Shown here in pieces: positions 1-7,907 of a stretch of 15,000 nt of DNA; the stretch's first letter is position 1, and each line of letters begins with the position of its first letter. The stretch is taken from NCBI GenBank assembly GCA_009663005.1, contig CM018894.1:359979-374978 (forward strand), given 5' to 3'. Below the pieces are notes generated by a model that saw nothing but the letters and a program-made list of their open reading frames with translations, did no database searches and was not told the DNA's origin. Made by a program: the position numbers and the translations under genes. The DNA comes from Actinidia chinensis (Eukaryota > Streptophyta > Magnoliopsida > Ericales > Actinidiaceae).

Positions 1-709
1 TGGAACATTGAGAGATCCACTCATACAGTACATGTATCATTCCATTCCATAGGCATTAGCCATTCAAACAATAACATCATACTATTCACGATGCAACAAA
101 ATACATAGATTTCACAGATTAGCACCATGCTCAAGAGGAATACAAAATCCGATATTTTAAAAAAAAACACTCCGGAGTTTAGAAAGCATATTGTAACCCT
201 GCTTACCTCAAATATTGAAAATACATACTTAGAGATGAAGATCTGACTCACATGATCATCATACTAAAATTTTTTCACATTGATATGCATTCATCTACAC
301 CGTTGATCTGCACCCTATCTCTCATGATCAAAACTTAAAACTAACCACACCATATATTTCTCTCCTTTCTTTCTCTCTCTCTTCTCTTTCTTTCCCTCTT
401 CTCTTCATTTCATCCGAACTTATCCCTCTCCTATTATAGGTTTTATAATAAAGTCTATTTATTATAATAAAATATTTGATTTTATTATTGATTATTATTT
501 TTTATTATTTTTCTTTTCTTTTTCTTTTACTTTCTTCGGCCGCCTCTTCGGCCGCCCCGGGCCGAATGCTTCGGAGGGACAAATTACACAGTAGCCCCTC
601 CACTGTCTAATTACATTATATCATCTCAATTTAAATGTCCTCTTTAATTTATCCACAAGTGGTATTAAAGTTCATGACACCCTAAAATTTTAAAAAGTCG
701 GGTTATACA
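1..709 (+). mobile_element. LTR of a chromovirus-like (Tekay/Del type) Ty3/gypsy element, probably a solo LTR, 5' end outside window
   Basis: No coding region is visible. The stretch has a pyrimidine-rich tract (about 358-412), an AT-rich segment with TATA-like words (about 430-515), a GC-rich patch (534-566), and an end reading TCGGGTTATACA at 698-709, which resembles the 3' ends of plant Tekay/Del LTRs. A full element would have a primer-binding site directly after position 709. Instead the sequence switches to what looks like the inside of a different LTR, so this is best read as a solo LTR or the 3' LTR of an element lying to the left. The right-hand target-site duplication would be ATCAC (710-714); its partner is off the window. 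Family assignment is from memory of LTR signatures and is moderate at best. Confidence 0.45.
534..566. repeat. GC-rich direct repeat and hairpin
   Basis: An 11-base word CTTCGGCCGCC occurs at 534-544 and again at 546-556. The second copy overlaps a perfect 7-bp inverted repeat, TTCGGCC (547-553) and GGCCGAA (560-566), with a 6-nt loop. It is a conspicuous CpG-rich island in AT-rich surroundings, inside the presumed LTR. Its role is unknown. Confidence 0.85.
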
Positions 710-1082
710 ATCACTCCCCAAGCACACCACTGAGATTCAATCCACTAATCCCAATCCTTACGGGTGGAGTTCAAACCTTTACACGTCAAGAGCACACCAC
801 TCTTCTTCACAAGGTGGAAAATCCCTGTCAAACCTCACAAGGGTCACACAACCCTCTTGATACAAATCAACTGATTTGATCGGATTTAAGATTTTCTGTC
901 ACAATAACAATTCTCCTTTTTGAGAAGGATATACAAATGAAGCTTTTACAAGGATATCTCTCACTAAACTCTTGTAGAATCAAACTTGGAAGGCTCAAAG
1001 AAATTGAAAGAAGTATGCTTTGGTTTCTAAACTTGTTTATCTCACTTGTTGCTTGATTAATAAAAATGAGAGCTAAGGATAG

Positions 1083-1089
1083 TTTTATA
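1083..1089 (-). promoter_or_regulatory. TATA box of the Copia-like LTR
   Basis: The minus strand reads GGCCTATAAAACTATCC here. It lies between the repeat-bearing U3 and the R/U5-like segment, the position expected for the LTR promoter. Confidence 0.5.
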
Positions 1090-1151
1090 GGCCTTAGCAA
1101 GAATCATAACCGTTGGAGGAAATTCTTGAAATTGTTAGCTAATTTGCAAAT

Positions 1152-1560
1152 TTGAAACACATTTTCAAAGTCAAAAGAAATTGTTGTTACTATCCAAATT
1201 TTTAAAAGTTGCAACACATTTTCAAAGTCAGAAAGAAATGTTTCTACCCACATTTTCAAAAGTTGCAACCACATTCAAAGTCAGAAAAAATTGTTGCTAT
1301 CCAAAGTTTCAAAAGTTGCAACACATTTCAAAGTCAGAAATTGTTTCTACCAATTTTTAAAGTTGGTTGCAACACATTTTCAAATTCAAAATTGTTGCTA
1401 TCCAAATTTTCAACGTAATAAATGTGCTAACCAATTTTTCAAACTTGGAATCAACTTTTCAAAGTCCGCAAGGTTGCCTGCAATTTTTCAAACTTGAAAT
1501 CAAATTCAAAATCAAAAATTATTACTAGCCCATTTTTAAAATTTAAAATTAAATTTCAAA
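1152..1560. repeat. Degenerate tandem array, ~51-54-bp unit, in the U3 of the Copia-like LTR
   Basis: A unit built around GTTGCAACACATTTTCAAAGTC recurs with starts at about 1152, 1208, 1262, 1315 and 1366, then more diverged copies to about 1560. Two overlapping small plus-strand ORFs here simply reflect the repeat. Confidence 0.85.
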
Positions 1561-1912
1561 GATAAGAATTATTTCTTGCTAGTATATTTAAGAAATTTAA
1601 GGTTTTATGCATTTTGTATTATTAAAAAAAATTGCATGAAAGGATATTAAAGTCATTTTTAGAGCCTCAAGAATTTACCCATGCAAGAGGTACCAAAAAT
1701 CCCTAATGAAAGTTATTAATTCTTGAGATCATCGTGTTGAGGCTTCTTGCTTTGCAGTCCAAATATCTTCGATATTTTTGCCCTTGAGAAATATGTGCTT
1801 GAATATTTCTTGTAACTATCATACTGAATTAATTACATTAGAGCAATAAGAGTTCTAATTTGTTATCATCAAAATATTTGCAAAAAATCGGATTGACGCC
1901 ATAAGGCTAACA

Positions 1913-2079
1913 GTATAACACTATCCAACAAAAGTTATTCACACATTATAGCATATATAATTGTATAAATTTTCTCACATAAATTATATGAGACTCATCT
2001 CTAAATTGTGGCCCTCACACCAGTAGCGAAGCTATAACTTTTTGTAAGTAAGATTATTAAGATATTCACTAATTCAAAA
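1913..2079 (+). repeat. 167-bp direct repeat, copy 1
   Basis: It matches 2236-2402 at a fixed offset of 323 bases with about six substitutions by eye (about 96% identity) and no indels. The copy holds 109 bases of flank plus the first 58 bases of the hAT-like element, so it arose by duplication after that element had inserted. Confidence 0.95.
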
Positions 2080-2235
2080 AATTTTAGGTGGATAGCGTAC
2101 TTTACCCTTAAAATTAAATAAATGTTAGTGTTTCTTAATCAGTTGTCTTTATGAAGTGTTCCACACTATTTATAATCATTTTTATTGTGAATTATTGTTT
2201 ATCCATGGACTTTACAATACGTTTTGATGGTTGTG

Positions 2236-2402
2236 GTATAACACTATCCGACAAAAGTTATTCACACATTATGGCATATATAATTGTATAAATTTTCTCA
2301 CATAAATTATATGAGACTCATCTCTAAATTGTGGCCCTCACACCAGTAACGGAGCTATAACTTTTTGTGAGTAAGATCATTAAGATATTCACTAATTCAA
2401 AA
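2236..2402 (+). repeat. 167-bp direct repeat, copy 2
   Basis: Partner of 1913-2079. This copy leads into the complete hAT-like element, so it is probably the original location. The 156 bases between the copies (2080-2235) are AT-rich and show no recognisable feature. Confidence 0.95.
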
Positions 2403-2699
2403 CTTTTTGTACTTTATAAATTTACAGAAATAAATTAATATTGATAGAAAAGGAGAACTTTCTTGCAATATATTTTAACATTTTCGTTTAACAAATATGA
2501 AATTTGTTTGAGAAAAATAGAGTAAGCATTGAATTTTTACTATAGTTATAACTATTTTAATTAAAATTAATCCTCGTAATCCAATTTCTTTATAATTGGT
2601 TCAAAATATATAATTACTCGTAATTTAAGGAATAAATTAACTATATTCACTATCTTTTCAAAATTTCAGTAGGTTCAATTGAATGTAGCCCCTCCCCTG
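2344..2699. mobile_element. Non-autonomous hAT-like element, 356 bp
   Basis: The left end CAGTAACGGAGCTA and the reverse complement of the right end, CAGGGGAGGGGCTA, match at 9 of 14 positions. Both fit the CAGGGGCGGAGC-type termini common in plant hAT elements. The flanks CCTCACAC (2336-2343) and CATCACAC (2700-2707) form an 8-bp target-site duplication with one mismatch, the size expected for hAT. The interior is AT-rich and has no ORF, so the element would depend on a transposase from elsewhere. The first copy of the neighbouring duplication carries the better-preserved start CAGTAGCGAAGCTA. Confidence 0.7.
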
Positions 2700-2764
2700 C
2701 ATCACACATCTCATGAGTTTGAACAAAAAAAAATGTGGAGAGTTAATAAAGAGTAGTAGCATAA

Positions 2765-2780
2765 CTATCTATCTATCTAT
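2765..2780 (+). repeat. (CTAT)4 microsatellite
   Basis: Four perfect copies of CTAT. Confidence 0.95.
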
Positions 2781-2809
2781 CAATCTGACGTGTGTTGATC
2801 ACCCCATTA

Positions 2810-3125
2810 GAACATCTCCAATAAAATAGCTAAATTTTTATGCTAGTGAATGTGTTAAAGTGCACGTTAAAAAAATAAAGTTCATTTTTTTTTGTATGGA
2901 TGGAAACTCCATGAACTAGGTAAAGAGTTACTAGCTAATACTGAGTAGATGAATACTCTAAGTGAAGAAGTAATGTCTATTTTATAGGAGTTGTTGTAAT
3001 AAATGAATGATTTTAATATCTTAGACCACTTCTAAACTTAGTGAGTGGTTTAATTAACAAAAATTAAAACTTGTCAAACTTGTCAAAATTAGAGACCCAT
3101 TTTAACTATTCTATTGGAAGTGAAA
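2810..3125. mobile_element. MITE, probably PIF/Harbinger-like, ~315 bp
   Basis: The left end GAACATCTCCAATAAAATAG is mirrored at the right end by a segment ending CTATTCTATTGGAAGTG (to about 3122), giving an imperfect terminal inverted repeat of roughly 23 bp. Starts of the form 'catctccaata' are common in plant Tourist/Harbinger-type MITEs. No clean 3-bp target duplication is visible and there is no ORF, so the superfamily is uncertain. Confidence 0.55.
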
Positions 3126-3639
3126 AAGTAAAATAAAAATATATTAATTTTACATATTACCTAATGAGTAGATATAACAAGGTATTTATGAATCCAAATA
3201 GAGGTGCTATTAGTATAACTTTTGAAATAAAAGTTACAAATATTTGTGTGTTTACAAATCAGCGCACTGCGGTAGTTTTAGAATTTAGAAAAAAAAATTA
3301 TAAATTTAAAATAAATGATTCAAAATTTATTTTAAATCATGTAAACTTTTATCTGTTCAAAATCTGAGACCTAGTGTTTCTCTTTACAAATTGTAATCTT
3401 GTCAACCATAATCACAATTTTTGTCATATTATATAAGAAAATAATGTGAGGACCAACACGTTTTAAAATATGCCGTGTAGATTCGAATAATAGGAATTAA
3501 TTGTTTTTCTTGCTTGTTTATTTTTTAATTTTATTTTTCTCCTTCCTAGACAGGGACAATTAATAGCGTTGAAACTCCAATTACATATATATAGTAATGT
3601 TAATGATCATGATTATATCCTTAATAATACATTAAAAAG
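3126..3639. other. AT-rich stretch without recognisable features
   Basis: No coding, RNA or repeat structure was found. A 67-codon plus-strand ORF (3164-3367) has low-complexity, lysine- and asparagine-rich content and no family resemblance. The stretch may be old unique intergenic DNA. Confidence 0.6.
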
Positions 3640-3756
3640 TGTTGAAATATCCCACATCGCTAAGTTTTGGCCCTCTCTATGTTGTTTATAAGGCTCATGT
3701 TCCCCTATCCTTAATACCTGATTTTTTTAAAAAAAAGATGGATTGGATCTGACTAG
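3640..3756 (+). mobile_element. Short LTR (TRIM- or LARD-like retrotransposon)
   Basis: It begins TGTTGAAATATCCCACATCG and contains TTTATAAGGCTC, a pattern I know from the short LTRs of plant TRIM-type elements. It is followed directly by the initiator-tRNA-Met primer-binding site, which fixes the LTR's right end at about 3756. The length of ~117 bp is in the TRIM range. No second LTR was found in the window, so only the left end of the element remains. Confidence 0.65.
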
Positions 3757-3768
3757 TGGTATCAGAGC
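3757..3768 (+). promoter_or_regulatory. Primer-binding site for initiator tRNA-Met
   Basis: TGGTATCAGAGC is the standard plant retrotransposon primer-binding sequence complementary to the 3' end of initiator tRNA-Met. It sits immediately after the short LTR. Confidence 0.85.
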
Positions 3769-3801
3769 AAGGTTGGGTTGTCCAGCTTGTCAAGTGTCCA
3801 G

Positions 3802-3990
3802 TTTAAATAGGTCATAGTACATTACCTCCACGGAGCTTCCGGTATCCACCAAGATCCTTTTTACGTCATAATTGTTCATTCTGAGTTGGATGACCAGTGG
3901 GTCATTGTGGGGATGGTGTACCCTCTCCCAGTTGGCTTTTGTGAAAGTGACGCTTCCTGGCTCAGACTCTCCTGCTCGAGTCTTTTCTTA
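3802..3990 (-). pseudogene. Tat-lineage Ty3/gypsy aspartic protease, truncated (element A)
   Basis: The minus strand encodes a retropepsin-like segment: [13 protein letters not shown], then [17 protein letters not shown], then MYYDLFK. The catalytic DTGSS motif (3832-3846) is intact. In related plant elements this domain matures the Gag-Pol polyprotein. Homology stops after DLFK at about 3802. Beyond it lies the short LTR and primer-binding site, so the flap region and all downstream pol domains are missing. A stop lies between the gag knuckle and this domain. Compared with element B, about 65 codons of the gag-protease linker are absent, so the two copies differ by an internal deletion. Confidence 0.85.
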
Positions 3991-5384
3991 ATCTACAAAT
4001 TTCTTCAAGTGTCCATCTCGGACCAACTGGTCTAGGAAGACCTTCAAGGATCGGCAATTCTTTGTTCTGTGTCCTCTTTCTTCGTGGTAGGAGCACTTTC
4101 ACCATTGGTTGCGCTTCTTAGGGTCTCCTCCCATGGGTTCGGGCTTTCTATAGTAAGGCTTCTCTCGAATCCATGCGAGGAGTTTATAGATTAGTTCCCT
4201 AAAACTACGTTAATCCCTTGCCTGACCCGGTTCTCTTAATCCACTGAGCTCTCCTTACGCTTTTTGAACGGGCACTTCTCCCCGGGTTATTGTCCCTATA
4301 GCTTTTTCTGCCTGTTTGACGTCATCTTCCAATTGAGCGAACAATTTAACCTGAGACATGAGGTTTCGGAGGTCGGTCGGAGGGTTGAGTGTCAAGTTCT
4401 CTCAAAGTCTCTACCAATGAGTTAGCCCAAACTTGTAGCTCGCCACTACCAACTCGTCGGAGCACTCCTCGATCTCATTGTAAGTCTCCATTACCGCTTA
4501 CTATAATTTTGAATTGATTTATTTTTGCCCTTCCTGAGCATCAAAAGAGAGCCAATCCCTTTTGGCGCTTTCATGTTAATCACGAACTAAGCTATGAATG
4601 ACTCGGTAAGTTGATGGAAGCTCTCGATTGACCCCACAAGTAGCTTGTCGAGCCACTTTAACTCGAGATCACCTAGGCTGGATGGAAATGCCCAGCATGT
4701 CATGTCCATATGGTTCCAAAGGGTTATCATCTGTCTGACGTGGCTCACGTGAGATCTTGGGTTGGACTTTCCATCATACAACGTGAACCTCAATGGTGTG
4801 AACTTCTTTGGTGGATCTATTCCCTTGATTTCTCGGAAGAATGGAGTTTGGTATTTTGGGACTGTTTCCCTCTATTCGGTCTAGTCGTGCGAGCTATCGA
4901 CTTGGCAGGGGCATCAACCTTGCTAGAGGTCGCCGCCCTCTGGTCATTGAGCTTAGTGTGTAGTCATAGTCTCGGTTTTGCTTAGCATTGAGCGTCTCGT
5001 GGAGATCCCTACCAAAATTAGCTCGGTTAGGAGATCCCCTTTACTTATTCGATGTTTTTGACTTGCTATCCATTCGGTTGTCCAAGCTAACATGAGACCG
5101 GTGTTGCCTTCTGTCTCAACCTTCCCAAGGCAAGAGGGTTGGTTCTCTAATTTTGTCTTCAAATTGTCCCACTTCTACTGATGGGACCGATTTCACTAGC
5201 CTATTGTCAGCCAAAATTTGCGCCATTTTGGCTAGCTAGTTTTATAAGAGTTGGATGGTTATGTCTCGGCTATCTGCCCCTCCAAAGAGTAACCAATCTG
5301 GATTCTGTCGGGAGGTGGCCTTGGCTGTCCTCTGGCCATCATCCTGTAGTTTAACCCTTTTACCCCTAGGAGTTTTGGGTGCAT
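3991..5384 (-). pseudogene. Tat-lineage Ty3/gypsy Gag, decayed (element A)
   Basis: Gag is the capsid and nucleocapsid precursor. The region begins near an ATG at 5384, about 95 bases downstream of the primer-binding site. An N-terminal basic segment (PKTPRGKRVKLQDDG) is followed by MAQILADNRLVKSV. Next comes the retrotransposon Gag core, with FTLYDGKSNPRSHVSH, WLDKLLVGSIESFHQLTESF and later YWETYNEIEECSDELVVASY. A nucleocapsid knuckle (4054-4095) lies near the C-terminus. Several stops and frameshifts break it, and only pieces up to 69 codons stay open (for example 4587-4793). It is immobile on its own. The lineage call rests on these motifs and on the adjacent DTGSS protease. Confidence 0.85.
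4054..4095 (-). other. Nucleocapsid zinc-knuckle-like motif, element A
   Basis: The minus strand reads [14 protein letters not shown]: Cys, His, then GH, then a final Cys, the C-x2-H-x4-H-x4-C form common in plant Tat Gag. The corresponding motif in element B (about 10755-10800) is damaged by a frameshift and by loss of the glycine. Confidence 0.8.
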
Positions 5385-5477
5385 GAGAAGCCTCCCTATG
5401 AGTTTTCTAACTACCGGAACAATTACTGCCTTGTGATGCGATCAAAACCGGCTTTACGAATGTCTATATTTGTTTTT

Positions 5478-5493
5478 CCACAAAATGGCGCCA
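5478..5493 (-). promoter_or_regulatory. Putative primer-binding site of Tat element A
   Basis: The minus strand reads TGGCGCCATTTTGTGG. The first seven bases fit the tRNA-complementary start seen in many Ty3/gypsy elements, and the site lies 4 bases inside the presumed LTR end and about 95 bases before Gag. The rest matches poorly, and the tRNA is uncertain. Confidence 0.5.
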
Positions 5494-5704
5494 ATAGTGG
5501 GGTGTATTCTTTAAAAGGTGAGAGGAAGAAAATCGAGGATAAACAATCGCGGTGGTTCTATAGTGGTGATGGTAGCTTCAACCAATCAACCAGTAGTGTC
5601 CTAGCTACAACATAGGAATAGTGAGTTTAGCTGCCAGATCTATTTTTGAGAAACGACTCTCTGACGGTCAAGTTAGAAGACCATAAAGACCCCATCGAGC
5701 TTGC

Positions 5705-5712
5705 TATATATA
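5705..5712 (-). promoter_or_regulatory. Candidate TATA box for the Tat LTR
   Basis: TATATATA within the palindrome GCTATATATAGC. Transcription leftward from here would reach the primer-binding site and Gag of element A after about 200 bases. Because it is a palindrome, its direction comes only from context. Confidence 0.35.
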
Positions 5713-5931
5713 GCGACAGTCCAATGACAGTGCTTGCCCTAGCTTAGTTAAAGTTTATATTTGGTATTTTATCCCCTTACAATTGTCTCTCAGCTCGCAT
5801 GAGCTAGGTCTTCGGTTATGAGGTCATGTGAGTTGGTCGCCAATGTTATTTAGTGTGATGAAGCTTGTGGTCAAAGCTTTGTATATGCCTACAAGATGTC
5901 CCTTTAGATGTCTTTTTGCTATTCTGTAGTG

Positions 5932-6122
5932 CCACATGTCAGCATCCGATTTGCCTAGAGCTCAATTTTGGCGTGTATGCTAAAGCAATGCACCTATCCT
6001 TAGGTATTGTTTAGCAGGAAGTTACGATGATATAACTACCACGTGTCATCACCTTATTAACTCAGAGCAAAATTTTGGCCTAGAAGTCAAATCTCCCTTA
6101 GAGCATGTTTGGCAGGAAAATG
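5932..6122 (+). repeat. Diverged ~107-bp direct repeat with G-box-like starts
   Basis: Copy 1 starts CCACATGTCAGCATC (5932) and copy 2 starts CCACGTGTCATCACC (6039). Both continue through AGAGC-CAA-TTTTGG and end near TTTAGCAGGAA or TTTGGCAGGAA. The second copy holds a true G-box CACGTG (6040-6045) about 95 bases upstream of the plus-strand TATA box. The arrangement suggests a duplicated upstream regulatory segment. Confidence 0.65.
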
Positions 6123-6137
6123 TGATCTTTTTGATTT

Positions 6138-6148
6138 TATATAAATAG
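6138..6148 (+). promoter_or_regulatory. TATA box of the plus-strand (antisense to gag-pol) transcription unit
   Basis: TATATAAATAG is a near-ideal plant TATA box. A start site would fall near 6170 (CATGCACTATTCACA), followed by a GA-rich leader (about 6193-6207). It points toward the plus-strand extra ORF at 6879. It could alternatively be the promoter of a plus-oriented LTR. Confidence 0.6.
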
Positions 6149-6341
6149 ATGGCTCTCTCCCATGCACTATTCACATTATGTTTGAGAGAATTGTAGAGAG
6201 AGAGAGAAACTGTGAGAGCTTGAGAATTGACCCCGCCCGACTATTGCTTCTGAAGCCGATTCAGTTACTGATTGTCCTATTTTGTCTTTTAACGACTGCC
6301 TAGTCTTTCAACCATTTTTTGGCCATCTTTATGCTGATATT

Positions 6342-6875
6342 GTAAGTTTTCCTTTTTTAGAAATTTCTTGCAATACTTGTGCTTTTTTGCATTTGCTTTT
6401 TCATTCTATTTTAACCCATCTGGTTTGCATTTTGTTCCCATAATTCTGAATTTTTTGCTTCTATGAATGTTGACTGTTTGTTAGACTCTGTCTATGAACT
6501 ACATGTCTTCAAGATTTTGTGGTCCTAGGGACTTAGGTTGTCCCTGTGTCTATTTCCCCTGATGAAATGGGTCCCAAACATGCTTGTAGTTTAATATGGA
6601 TTTCTGAAGGCCCAATTACGCCAAAATTTTGCCTTCTAGAGTTAGGGTTATGTTGAAATTTTGCCTTTTAGAGTTATGGTTTTGCCCCCCTCAAGTTATT
6701 CTTTCACTGGGAGAGCTTCGAGATGGAAGGACAGATTGAGAGTTGATCCAAGACAGATTGAGAGTTGATCCTCATGTGACAGACTTTGGAGTTCATGTAG
6801 AGATCGGCTAGCGATGCATCCCAATGTAATCCTACTAAGGTTGAGCTTGTTTTGATTGCTGTGTTTGTATTTCAG
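6342..6875 (+). other. Candidate leader intron of the antisense extra ORF
   Basis: The donor is ATT|GTAAGTTTTCC at 6342 and the acceptor is TTTGTATTTCAG|AAT ending at 6875, 3 bases before the presumed ATG at 6879. The interior is T-rich, as plant introns are, especially 6342-6480. No transcript evidence is available. Confidence 0.45.
6624..6687 (+). repeat. 32-bp tandem duplication
   Basis: AAATTTTGCCTTCTAGAGTT and the following bases (6624-6655) are repeated with few changes at 6656-6687. The duplication lies in the candidate leader intron, next to a C6 tract that on the minus strand would be a candidate polypurine tract. Confidence 0.85.
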
Positions 6876-7437
6876 AATATGGAGTTGAACCGAGCTCAAC
6901 GCTTAGTCCATGATTATGCCGCAATGGCCTAGTTTAGGAGTGACCATGACATTCCTAATGATGTATTGATAGAAAAACCTTGCGCCAACTAGGAGGCTGC
7001 CATAGTGCAAGGAGATGGGGATCGCATCTCAGTCCGCACATGGCTAATCCATCAGGCTGGACTCTGGTTCCTAATCAGTCCAACTCTAAAGGAGGTCATG
7101 GCGCTCTACCACCTTACCTTTATACAAGTGTCAATAAACTTTGTTTTAACCATGCTTGCGGTAGACACATTAGTACAGAAGGAAGGGCTATAATTTGGCG
7201 TCTATGACCTGCTGCATGTTTATACAGTGATACCCAAAGAAAGAACTCGATACTGACTTGCACATTGCCAACCACTACCTCTGACTTCATAACAACCGAC
7301 CCCCCTAGATGTGACAAAGATCTCGGACAAAGATTTGTACCTTGATGAATTTGTCTTGGTCTAGGGTAATTGGGAGTTCCGAGCCGAGTATGATGGCATA
7401 TGGTCATTCCCTATGCGCAACAGTAGAATACTTGATA

Positions 7438-7548
7438 GTAAGTTCTTTTTGTACCTTGATTGTGTTGATTTCTTACTACACTTTTATAAATTTTTGTTTG
7501 AACATATTGTTGATATCTAACGGTTGCATCTCGATTGATTTGTCTTAG
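7438..7548 (+). other. Candidate intron, 111 bp, in the antisense extra ORF
   Basis: The donor is GATA|GTAAGTTC and the acceptor GATTTGTCTTAG|AG, with a T-rich interior and a TTGAT branch-like word about 15 bases before the acceptor. It begins just after the GNWEFRA block, where coding resemblance stops. The length and composition are typical of short plant introns. Confidence 0.5.
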
Positions 7549-7829
7549 AGTTCAATAGCTGATTCCACTAAAGGACTGAGTGGCACAGCAAGGCTATCAA
7601 GCCGTGAACGATAGCCAAGCACCTTGAGACGCAAAAATGCTTCTATAGTATGAGCCTATCTATCGCTATACAATACCCTATAGTGTAATGTAGCTCGGTT
7701 AGGTCAAACTTCTGCCACTTTGCATCCGGGAACCTACACCTTAACACTATCGTTCTAGCCCAAACGACGTCAGTGAAGAAGTTGAGGTTATTATTGACAG
7801 CCTTACGATCATGTAGAATGTGCAATTAA

Positions 7830-7907
7830 GTATCTAAGCTTGGCTGATTTATTACTTTTTGTATTTCTTGGACACTTAGAAGTTTTTGTTCTGAACATGT
7901 CTTGTAG
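7830..7907 (+). other. Candidate intron, 78 bp, in the antisense extra ORF
   Basis: The donor is AA|GTATCTAAG and the acceptor ACATGTCTTGTAG|GCC, with an alternative AG at 7879. The interior is T-rich. The coiled-coil-like reading frame opens directly after the acceptor. Confidence 0.4.

Larger units (their letters stand above)
710..1882 (-). mobile_element. Copia LTR, SIRE/Maximus-like, interrupted at its U5 side
   Basis: Read on the minus strand, the LTR would start at TGCAAATATTTTGATGATAA (1882 downward). The word TTTTGATGATAACA (1861-1874) resembles the 5' ends of SIRE/Maximus LTRs. It continues through a U3 with a tandem array, a TATA box (1083-1089), and an R/U5-like stretch rich in words such as TCCACC and CCACCCGTAAGG, familiar from these LTRs. 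It ends abruptly at about 710, where the chromovirus-like LTR begins, so the U5 end was probably carried leftward out of the window by that insertion. No polypurine tract precedes the LTR start, which suggests a solo or 5' LTR. The short 77-residue minus-strand ORF within it is not a gene. Confidence 0.55.
5498..6130 (-). mobile_element. LTR between the two Tat units, right boundary uncertain
   Basis: On the minus strand the LTR would end ...CACCCCA at 5498, followed by CTA-T and the primer-binding site. A TATATATA within a perfect palindrome (5703-5714) could be its promoter. The right end was not located: no convincing TG start after a polypurine tract was seen between about 5900 and 6700. 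The best purine tract on the minus strand is GAGGGGGGCAAAA near 6680-6695, which would give an LTR of almost 1.2 kb. The end coordinate given is only indicative. Confidence 0.45.

Noticed and set aside
358..412. Pyrimidine tract as a possible polypurine primer site on the minus strand
   Set aside because: It lies inside the presumed LTR rather than at its border, so it is more likely a low-complexity leader segment.
867..1100. 77-codon minus-strand ORF
   Set aside because: It lies in the R/U5 part of the Copia-like LTR. Composition is Ser/Leu/Ile-rich with no domain.
3757..3768. Possible tRNA gene because of the tRNA-complementary word
   Set aside because: Only the 12-base primer-binding sequence is present, with no cloverleaf around it and no A or B box.
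4710..5162. Plus- and minus-strand ORFs of 91 and 69 codons
   Set aside because: The plus-strand ORF is a shadow of the minus-strand Tat Gag. The minus-strand one is a piece of that broken Gag, not a separate gene.
6640..6650. Telomere-like word GTTAGGGTTA
   Set aside because: It is a single occurrence inside a 32-bp duplication, not an array.
7120..7407. 95-codon minus-strand ORF
   Set aside because: It is the complement of the plus-strand extra ORF block, whose plus-strand reading has the recognisable motifs.
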